Assembly: GCA_947475795.1 (NCBI GenBank)
Contig: CANJOX010000191.1
Location: 1 to 6,308 of the forward strand
Direction of reading: 5' to 3'
Source: Gemmatimonadota bacterium
GTDB lineage: Bacteria; Gemmatimonadota; Gemmatimonadetes; Gemmatimonadales; Gemmatimonadaceae
Length of the DNA stretch: 6,308 nucleotides
The position numbers and the translations under genes were made by a program. The notes below the pieces were generated by a model. That model was not told the origin of the DNA. It saw nothing but the letters and a program-made list of their open reading frames with translations, and did not search any database. Shown here in pieces: positions 1 to 4,943 of the stretch (positions are counted from its first letter, which is position 1; each line of letters begins with the position of its first letter).

Positions 1-43
1 CATCGGCCTGTTGCAGGGCCCGTTGCAGGAGCTGCTCGCGCAT
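1..43 (-). CDS. Possible start of a third operon gene, cut by left edge
   Basis: Eight bases after the rhodanese stop, on the same strand, an ATG opens a frame that stays open to the window edge. The visible residues read MREQLLQRALQQAD, an amphipathic helical start rich in Gln and Leu. The tight spacing would fit a third gene in the LD-carboxypeptidase/rhodanese operon. No clear ribosome binding site lies at normal distance (a GGGAGG lies about 25 nt upstream). Fourteen codons are too few to identify a family, and the open frame could be chance. Confidence 0.35.
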   Translation of the reverse strand, partial: MREQLLQRALQQAD

Positions 44-51
44 GGCGGCCG

Positions 52-408
52 TCAGTCCGCGACCGCGCCTCCCGACGCCACCCAGTCGCGGAAGCCGCCC
101 GCCATCGACGCGACGTTGGTGTAGCCCATCTCCAGCAGCGTGCGCGCCGCCAGCGCCGAGCGATTACCGCTCGCGCACATGAGCACCACCTGCGCGTCGC
201 GGGGGACGATCGATTCGATCTGGCTTTCGAGAACACCACGGCCGATGTACTGCGCCGGCGCGGCGTGGCCAAGGCTCCATTCGTTCTGCTCGCGGACATC
301 GATGAGCACCAGCGGTGCGCCGTGGGCGAGCCGGTCCTGAACTTCGCGCGCCGTCACCTCGGTGATCCCTGCCTTGGCCTCGGCGATGAGTTGCTGTGCA
401 GTCTTCAT
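52..408 (-). CDS. Single-domain rhodanese (sulfurtransferase-like)
   Basis: This 118-residue protein is one rhodanese-homology domain, the usual size for the GlpE/PspE-like single-domain class, which moves sulfane sulfur from thiosulfate or persulfide donors to acceptors such as cyanide or thiols. After a short N-terminal helix come the LVLIDVRE strand (Asp37, Arg39), the EWSLGHA segment (His48) and the active-site loop CASGNRS with catalytic Cys78 (CxxGxRS type). A C-terminal GGFRDW motif (residues 104-109) follows. There is no signal peptide, so it should be cytoplasmic. The start is the ATG directly after the LD-carboxypeptidase stop (TGA, one base, ATG); a GGGA lies 7 nt upstream. An in-frame ATG at 486 would lie inside the upstream gene and adds low-complexity Arg-rich residues, so I rejected it. 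The physiological acceptor cannot be read from the sequence. Co-transcription with the upstream peptidase is likely, but a functional link is unknown. Confidence 0.93.
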   Translation of the reverse strand: MKTAQQLIAEAKAGITEVTAREVQDRLAHGAPLVLIDVREQNEWSLGHAAPAQYIGRGVLESQIESIVPRDAQVVLMCASGNRSALAARTLLEMGYTNVASMAGGFRDWVASGGAVAD

Positions 409-409
409 G

Positions 410-1450
410 TCACGTCCCGGGTGAAGTGAGAGAGGGCGATGTCGTGTGGAGCGTCGTGTCGACGCGCAACGTGCGCGTGTCGGCATCCAGCGTCGCCATG
501 GCGCCGAAGGGGAGCGTCCACTGGTCGGAAATATGACCCACCGGAATCCCGAGCAGCGTGGGCACCTGCAACGCGTCCGCCAGTTCGGTCACGATCGCGG
601 TAATACTGCGCGTGCCATCGTCGGTGGTATCCGTGCAATCGGTGCAGGCGCCGAACGCGATACCCACGCACCCGTGGAACGACCCGGCAAGGCGCAGCTG
701 GGTGAGCATGCGGTCGATCCGGTAGGTGGCCTCGTTGATGTCTTCGAGCACGAGGATCGCGCCGTTGAAATCAACGGCCCACGGCGTGCCGCACAGCGAG
801 GCCACCAGAGCCAGATTCCCGCCGGCCAACCGGCCGTGGGCCTGACCACCACGGATCACCTGTGCATCCGGGGCGATGCCGCCGCTGTCCGCCTGCTGCT
901 GCACCGCACGCACGAGCGAGTCGCGCGAGAAGTCCGACAGCGGCGACCGTGCCGTCGGGCCGTGATAGCTCACCAGCCCGGCATGCTGCCAGGCGGCGTG
1001 CAGCGCCGTGATGTCCGAATAGCCGAGCAAGACTTTGGGGTGCTGCTGCAGGAACGGCGCGCGCAGACGCGGCAGCAGTCGCGCCGCGCCGTAGCCGCCG
1101 CGCAGACACCAGATGCCGTCGATGGCATCGTCGGCAATCGCGGCGAGGAGGTCGTCGCCGCGCTGCACGTCATCGCCGGCAAAGTACCCCGTGCGTTGCA
1201 TCGCGTGTCGCCCGACCTGCACCTCCCAGCCCAGCGACTCGGCGGTCGCCACCGCGCGCTCGAGCTCGTGCGGCCCGTGCAGCGGTCCCGACGGCGAGAT
1301 CATGGCCACCCGCGACCCCGGCGGCAGCGGGGGCGGCAGTCGCAACGCCGTGCGCAACGACGCGGGACCGGCCGCGCGATCGGACCCGTGCCGGACATCA
1401 CGCCCGGTATCGCGTTCCGGCAAATCAGGAGTGCCCGCGGCTGCAGCCAT
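410..1450 (-). CDS. LD-carboxypeptidase, peptidase family S66 (LdcA/MccF-like)
   Basis: This 346-residue protein matches the S66 family. Known members remove the terminal D-Ala from murein tetrapeptides during cell-wall recycling (LdcA) or cleave microcin C-type peptides (MccF). The fold starts near residue 43 with PPGSRVAMISPSGP. The nucleophile elbow is GYSD with Ser145, the catalytic Glu236 sits in LVLEDINE, and His306 sits in PVGHISDQWTLPFG, giving the full Ser-Glu-His triad. GIWCLRGGYG and YRIDRML are also family-typical. No signal peptide is seen, in line with a cytoplasmic recycling enzyme. The frame stays open to 1996, but those residues overlap the divergent glycosyltransferase. ATG 1450 is preferred because a TACGTT -10 box lies 5 nt before it. 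It leaves about 40 unconserved N-terminal residues, so TTG 1357 is an alternative start. The murein versus MccF-like substrate is not resolved here. Confidence 0.92.
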   Translation of the reverse strand: MAAAAGTPDLPERDTGRDVRHGSDRAAGPASLRTALRLPPPLPPGSRVAMISPSGPLHGPHELERAVATAESLGWEVQVGRHAMQRTGYFAGDDVQRGDDLLAAIADDAIDGIWCLRGGYGAARLLPRLRAPFLQQHPKVLLGYSDITALHAAWQHAGLVSYHGPTARSPLSDFSRDSLVRAVQQQADSGGIAPDAQVIRGGQAHGRLAGGNLALVASLCGTPWAVDFNGAILVLEDINEATYRIDRMLTQLRLAGSFHGCVGIAFGACTDCTDTTDDGTRSITAIVTELADALQVPTLLGIPVGHISDQWTLPFGAMATLDADTRTLRVDTTLHTTSPSLTSPGT

Positions 1451-1484
1451 CCCGCAACGTATCGGCCCTGCCACGGGCGAGCAA
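1451..1484 (-). promoter_or_regulatory. Leaderless-type promoter of the LD-carboxypeptidase operon
   Basis: Reading the minus strand, TTGCTC (1484-1479) is followed by exactly 17 nt and then TACGTT (1461-1456), GCGGG and ATG. The -10-like box fits TANNNT, and its distance from ATG puts the expected transcription start at or next to the start codon. No Shine-Dalgarno sequence is present. This reading is inferred from sequence pattern only. Confidence 0.5.
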
Positions 1485-1522
1485 CGGAATGCGCCGGCTG
1501 GCCGGTACGTCGGCCGTGGCAG
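1468..1522. repeat. 9-bp inverted repeat in divergent promoter region
   Basis: CTGCCACGG (1468-1476) is a perfect reverse complement of CCGTGGCAG (1514-1522), separated by 37 bp. The left arm falls in the -35/-10 spacer of the predicted LD-carboxypeptidase promoter, and the right arm lies 40 bp before the glycosyltransferase start. It could be a two-site operator. A chance match in such GC-rich DNA is also possible. Confidence 0.3.
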
Positions 1523-1561
1523 TGTCATCAGCGCCGTGCACCGGCCACCTTGCAGCACATC

Positions 1562-2749
1562 ATGTTCTCCCCATCGATTCCCCTCATCGCGGCGATCGCG
1601 ACCGCACCATGGGTGGCGGCGCCGCTGGTGCTGGCGCGTCGCCTGCGCACCACGCCCAGCCTCGACGACCTCGACGAGGCCGCGCTGGCGTCGGGCAGCC
1701 AGCCTCGCGTGAGTATCGTGTTGCCGGCCCGCAACGAGGCCGTGCACATCGCGGCGTGCGTGCGCAGCATCCGGGCCAGCACGTGGCCGGATCTCGAGCT
1801 CATCGTGGTGGACGACCACTCCACCGACGGCACCGGTGCGTTGGCCCGTGACGCCGCCCAGGGCGACGCCCGCGTGCGGGTGATCGACGCCCCGGATCTG
1901 CCACCGGGGTGGTTTGGTAAGCAGTGGGCCTGCCAGTCCGGTGCGGCGCATGCCACCGGATCGTTGCTGTTGTTCACCGACGCGGACACGCGGCACGCGC
2001 CCGATCTCGTGACGCGCATGGTGCGCATGCGCGAGCAGCGCGGCGCCGAATTACTGTCGGTGGCGGGCCATCAGGCCATGGGGACCATCTGGGAGCGTGC
2101 GGTGCAGCCGTCGGTGTTCACGCTGATTCTCACGCGCTACGGCGGGGCCGACGCCATGGAACGTGCCACGAACCCGCGCGACGTCGTCGCCAACGGCCAG
2201 TGCTTCATGCTCTCGCGTACGGTCTACGACGCCCTGGGCGGCCACGAGCCCATCCGCGGCTACGTCGTCGAGGACGTCATGATGGCGCAGGCCGTCAACC
2301 GGTCGGGCGGGCGCGTGTCGCTGGCCCTCGGGATCGGACAGCTCAGCACGCGCATGTACGACGGGCTGTCCAGCCTCAGGAAGGGGTGGGGCAAGAACAT
2401 GTACGCCGGTGGACGCCACGCGATGTGGTGGGGCGCCCTGGGGCAGCGCCTGTACCCGCTGTTCCTGCTCGCCTTTCCGGTGGGCGTGCTCGCGCCGTTC
2501 GTGGCGCTGGCGATCAGTGCGTGGAGCGCCGCCACCGGTGGCGGCCCGTCGGGGTGGCTGCTCTGGAGCGCCGTCACGAGCCTCGCCGTCCTCGCGTCGT
2601 TCGCCGCGGCCAACCGGCTCAACCGGGACCCGGCATATCGCGCGCTGCTCGCCCCGCTGGGCGGCGCGATCGTCCTGCTGATTTGTGTGCAGGCGATCGC
2701 GCACGGCAACCGCGTGCAGTGGAAAGACCGCGGCTACGTGTCACAGTAG
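1562..2749 (+). CDS. Membrane-anchored family 2 glycosyltransferase, CrtQ/HpnB-like
   Basis: This 395-residue inverting GT2 enzyme has an N-terminal anchor (about 6-25), a cytoplasmic GT-A domain (about 48-270) and three C-terminal hydrophobic segments (about 298-320, 332-350, 362-381). GT2 marks are VSIVLPARNE (50-59), the VVDDHSTDGT nucleotide loop with Asp84/Asp85, the metal-binding DAD (140-142), and VVED (235-238) with the likely catalytic base in Glu237-Asp238. PPGWFGKQWAC (114-124), LSSLRKGWGKNM (269-280) and the C-terminal VQWKDRGY (385-392) recall staphylococcal CrtQ, which glycosylates a C30 carotenoid acid, and hopanoid-associated HpnB. A lipid or carotenoid acceptor at the membrane is therefore likely, but the sugar and acceptor are not determined. 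ATG 1562 is the first Met before the anchor. The open frame upstream is antisense to the LD-carboxypeptidase. No ribosome binding site is evident. The gene stands alone between a divergent and a convergent neighbour. Confidence 0.9.
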   Translation: MFSPSIPLIAAIATAPWVAAPLVLARRLRTTPSLDDLDEAALASGSQPRVSIVLPARNEAVHIAACVRSIRASTWPDLELIVVDDHSTDGTGALARDAAQGDARVRVIDAPDLPPGWFGKQWACQSGAAHATGSLLLFTDADTRHAPDLVTRMVRMREQRGAELLSVAGHQAMGTIWERAVQPSVFTLILTRYGGADAMERATNPRDVVANGQCFMLSRTVYDALGGHEPIRGYVVEDVMMAQAVNRSGGRVSLALGIGQLSTRMYDGLSSLRKGWGKNMYAGGRHAMWWGALGQRLYPLFLLAFPVGVLAPFVALAISAWSAATGGGPSGWLLWSAVTSLAVLASFAAANRLNRDPAYRALLAPLGGAIVLLICVQAIAHGNRVQWKDRGYVSQ

Positions 2750-2756
2750 CCGCGGT
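2727..2756. terminator. Bidirectional hairpin terminator between convergent genes
   Basis: ACCGCGGCTAC (2727-2737) pairs perfectly with GTAGCCGCGGT (2746-2756) around an 8-nt loop, giving an 11-bp GC-rich stem at the convergent junction. It spans the last codons and the stop of the glycosyltransferase and begins 18 nt past the aminotransferase stop. On the minus strand the stem runs into TCTTTCC, a weak U-rich tail, so it looks better for the leftward operon. On the plus strand there is no T-run. Confidence 0.6.
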
Positions 2757-2774
2757 GGCATCGCCGGCGCGGCG

Positions 2775-3620
2775 TTACCGCGTGAGCCGCGTGGCGCGCG
2801 CGAGATAGGCGGCCCGCAGCCGCATCGTCACCGGTCCCGGGGCGCCGTCGGCGATGGTGTGATCGTCGATGCGCGTCACCGGCAGCACGAAACTCGTCGC
2901 GCTGCTCATCAGGCATTCGTCCGCGGCCAGCGCCTGCGTCACCGTGAACGCCCGCTCGCGCACCGGCACGCCGGCCTCGTGCGCGATCTCCAGCACCACG
3001 TCACGCGTAATACCGGCCAGGATGTCGCTCGACGTCGGGCGCGTGCACAGCGTCCCGTCGCGCACAATCCAGACGTTACTCGAACCGCCTTCGGTCACGA
3101 GTCCGTCCTCGTGCATCATCGCCTCGAAGGCGCCCGCCGCGCGCGCGGCCTGCTTGGCCAGCACCTGCGCGAGCATGCTGGTGCTCTTGATGTCGCACCG
3201 CTGCCAGCGCAGATCCGGCACCGTGAGCAGACGGACACCGGCAGCATTCGGGTCGGCGAGCAGCAGCTTCGGGCGGGCGTACGCGAACATCGTGGGGACC
3301 ACCTGCGCGGGGAACGGGAAATCCCGCTCCGCGACGCCGCGGGTGACCTGCAGGTACACGAGCCCCTCGTGCACACCGTTCTGCGTGGCCAGCTGCTGCA
3401 TCACGTCCAGCCACACGGCAGCCGGCTGCGTGTCCGGGATACCGATCGCGGCCAGCGACCGCGACAGTCGTACCAAGTGACGGTCGGCGTCCAGCAACCG
3501 GCCGTTCACCACCGCCGCGACTTCGTACACACCGTCGCCGAACAGGAGGCCGCGATCGAAGATGGACACGTGGGCGTCCTGTTCGGCGACGAAAGATCCG
3601 TTGAGCCAGCAGACGGGCAT
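2775..3620 (-). CDS. dat: D-amino acid aminotransferase (D-alanine transaminase), PLP fold-type IV
   Basis: This class IV aminotransferase should interconvert D-alanine and 2-oxoglutarate with pyruvate and D-glutamate, supplying D-amino acids for peptidoglycan or degrading them. Its 281 residues match the family length (the Bacillus enzyme has about 282). The N-terminus CWLNGSFV and FDRGLLFGDGVYEV (21-34) are typical. The PLP lysine is Lys145 in CDIKSTSMLAQVLAK, and Glu177 in LVTEGGSSNVW is the residue expected to contact the pyridine nitrogen; both carry the same numbers as in the Bacillus enzyme. ILAGITRDVV follows as the phosphate-binding segment. Branched-chain aminotransferase (IlvE) or aminodeoxychorismate lyase (PabC) are the alternatives, but DIKSTSML...AKQ favours D-amino acid specificity. 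ATG 3620 begins the conserved domain; the in-frame ATG at 3692 lies inside the upstream gene. It follows the chromate transporter by 37 nt and is probably co-transcribed. No ribosome binding site is seen. Confidence 0.92.
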   Translation of the reverse strand: MPVCWLNGSFVAEQDAHVSIFDRGLLFGDGVYEVAAVVNGRLLDADRHLVRLSRSLAAIGIPDTQPAAVWLDVMQQLATQNGVHEGLVYLQVTRGVAERDFPFPAQVVPTMFAYARPKLLLADPNAAGVRLLTVPDLRWQRCDIKSTSMLAQVLAKQAARAAGAFEAMMHEDGLVTEGGSSNVWIVRDGTLCTRPTSSDILAGITRDVVLEIAHEAGVPVRERAFTVTQALAADECLMSSATSFVLPVTRIDDHTIADGAPGPVTMRLRAAYLARATRLTR

Positions 3621-3657
3621 GGGAAGTCGGGCGGTGAGGGAAAAAGAACGGTCGGAT

Positions 3658-4851
3658 TCAGAGCATCGTGCGGAGGACTCCGGCCACGGCACCGGCCAGC
3701 AGCACCCACCCGCTGCCGAGCTGCGTGCACAGGAGCACCACGGCCGACAGGGCCAAGATAGCCAGCGCCACGGGGTCGGGGGTAATCGTACGCGCCATCA
3801 GCAGCACGACCGACGTCATCAGCGCCAGCGAAACCGCGTTCACACCATCGAGGGCGGACGACCAGCGATGCGAGCTCCGCAGGCGTGCCACGAAGGGTGC
3901 CGTGAGCGCGACCGCCACGAACGCCGGCAGGAAGATCCCGACCGTCGCCGCCAGCGCGCCCGCCGGTCCGCCCACGAGATAGCCGACAAACGTGGCCGCC
4001 GAGAACACCGGCCCCGGAGTGATCTGTCCCACGGCGATGGCGTCGAGCAGCTGCGCATCGGTGAGCACGCCCTGCCGCACCACGAACTCGCCGCGCAGAA
4101 ACGACAGCAGCACGTAGCCGCTACCGAAGAGCACGCTGCCGATTTTGGCGAAGGCGAGCAGGATCGACCACGGTGCCATGGCGGGCGCCATGGCGGCGGC
4201 GGCCGCCGTCGTCGTCGCCGCGACCGGCAGCGGGGCGGCGGCGGCGCCGAGGAGGAGGCCGGCCACCGGGCGCGCTGAGGGATGGGCGTCGTCATCAGCA
4301 GCCTCCGTCCACGCGCCCGCGCGCACCACCGACACCACTAGGGACAGCGCAAGCACCGCGAGCTCCGACACGCCGACCAGCACGGCCGCCAGGCTCGCCA
4401 TCGCCAGCGCGGCCGCCCAGCGCGTGCGCACGAGGCTCGCGCGCAGACGCCAGAGCGCCTGCACCACCACGGCTAACACCACCGGCTGCATCCCCGCCAG
4501 CATGGCCGCGGCGCGCACGCGCCACACCGCGCTCTCGTGCGCCATGGTGTACGCGGCCGCGAGCCCCCACACCAGCAGGACCGCCGGCAGGACGAAGCTC
4601 ACCCCGGCCGCGAACAGCCCGGACCACCCGGCCCGACGGTAGCCCAGATGAATCGCGAGCTCGGTGGAGTTGGGGCCGGGGATCAGGTTGGCCGCACCCA
4701 CGAGGTCGGCGAACGCGTCGGCCGTCACCCACCGCCGCCGCCGCACGCATTCGTCCTCCATGGCCGCGATGTGCGCCGCCGGCCCACCAAAGGCCGTCAG
4801 CCCCAGTCGACCGAACACGCGCGCCACCTCGACCCACGCCGCTGTTGCCAT
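3658..4851 (-). CDS. chrA: Chromate transporter, long-chain CHR family
   Basis: This 397-residue inner-membrane protein carries both CHR halves, as in long-chain ChrA, which exports chromate from the cytoplasm. The N-terminal half has FGGP (21-24), MEDECVRRRRW (31-41) and NLIPGPNSTE (55-64), followed by IHLGYRRAGW. The C-terminal half has the equivalents FGSGYVLLSF (242-251) and GQITPGPV (275-282). Most other residues form hydrophobic helices. The halves are joined by a polar then Ala/Pro/Thr-rich linker (about 182-228), encoded by GC-rich triplet-like DNA and probably variable between relatives. ATG 4851 is chosen because TACGCT lies 5 nt upstream and the family N-terminus starts just after it. 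An in-frame ATG at 4920 would add 23 unlike residues and overlap the divergent promoter. It leads an apparent two-gene unit with the aminotransferase, an unrelated partner. Substrates other than chromate cannot be excluded. Confidence 0.94.
   Translation of the reverse strand: MATAAWVEVARVFGRLGLTAFGGPAAHIAAMEDECVRRRRWVTADAFADLVGAANLIPGPNSTELAIHLGYRRAGWSGLFAAGVSFVLPAVLLVWGLAAAYTMAHESAVWRVRAAAMLAGMQPVVLAVVVQALWRLRASLVRTRWAAALAMASLAAVLVGVSELAVLALSLVVSVVRAGAWTEAADDDAHPSARPVAGLLLGAAAAPLPVAATTTAAAAAMAPAMAPWSILLAFAKIGSVLFGSGYVLLSFLRGEFVVRQGVLTDAQLLDAIAVGQITPGPVFSAATFVGYLVGGPAGALAATVGIFLPAFVAVALTAPFVARLRSSHRWSSALDGVNAVSLALMTSVVLLMARTITPDPVALAILALSAVVLLCTQLGSGWVLLAGAVAGVLRTML
4175..4196. repeat. 12-bp-spaced direct repeat in the chrA linker
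   Basis: GCCATGGCGG occurs at 4175-4184 and again at 4187-4196, a 12-bp period that encodes the repeated Met-Ala-Pro-Ala step of the linker. It is followed by GGC/GCC and GTC triplet runs to about 4217. This low-complexity tract could expand or contract without breaking the frame. Confidence 0.6.
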
Positions 4852-4885
4852 CCCGCAGCGTACGCACCCGCCCCGCGCTCCGAAA
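4852..4885 (-). promoter_or_regulatory. Leaderless-type promoter of chrA
   Basis: On the minus strand, TACGCT (4862-4857) is followed by GCGGG and the ATG of chrA, the same arrangement as at the LD-carboxypeptidase. A weak -35 candidate, TTTCGG (4885-4880), lies 17 nt upstream of the -10 box. There is no Shine-Dalgarno sequence. This is a pattern-based inference. Confidence 0.45.
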
Positions 4886-4903
4886 GCACCACCGGCGTAC
4901 TTC

Positions 4904-4930
4904 GGGTGACACACGGCCATCGGGTCACCC
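4904..4930. promoter_or_regulatory. Dyad GGGTGAC-N13-GTCACCC, possible operator
   Basis: The perfect 7-bp inverted repeat GGGTGAC (4904-4910) / GTCACCC (4924-4930) sits between the divergent chrA and methyltransferase starts. Its right arm ends one base before the predicted methyltransferase -10 box. The 20-bp centre-to-centre spacing, about two helical turns, suits a dimeric repressor. No regulator gene is in the window to match it to. Confidence 0.4.
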
Positions 4931-4931
4931 C

Positions 4932-4943
4932 TACGATGGCCCC
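4932..4943 (+). promoter_or_regulatory. Leaderless-type -10 box of the methyltransferase gene
   Basis: TACGAT (4932-4937) fits TANNNT and is followed by 6 nt (GGCCCC) and the GTG start codon, with no Shine-Dalgarno sequence. The -35 is unclear: GTGACA (4906-4911) matches TTGACA at five of six positions but is 20 nt away. The box matches the TACGNT placement at two other genes here and supports GTG 4944 as the start. Confidence 0.42.

Noticed and set aside
446..1561. Long plus-strand open frame upstream of and in frame with the glycosyltransferase
   Set aside because: It is antisense to the well-supported LD-carboxypeptidase, is Arg/His/Gly-rich with no recognisable domain, and is explained by high GC giving few stops.
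1451..1996. N-terminal extension of the LD-carboxypeptidase frame to ATG 1996 or ATG 1528
   Set aside because: The longer form overlaps the glycosyltransferase on the other strand and is low complexity. ATG 1528 has no suitable signal, whereas ATG 1450 has a -10 box 5 nt upstream.
1924..2808. Plus-strand open frame overlapping the glycosyltransferase
   Set aside because: It is an alternative frame of the GT2 gene with Arg/Ala-rich, domainless translation.
3621..3657. T-run (TTCTTTTTCCC on the minus strand) between chrA and the aminotransferase as a terminator
   Set aside because: I find no stable GC-rich stem directly before the T-run, and the short gap fits one transcript.
2685..3761. Long plus-strand open frame across the aminotransferase
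   Set aside because: It is antisense to the complete D-amino acid aminotransferase, and its translation is Arg/His-rich without motifs.
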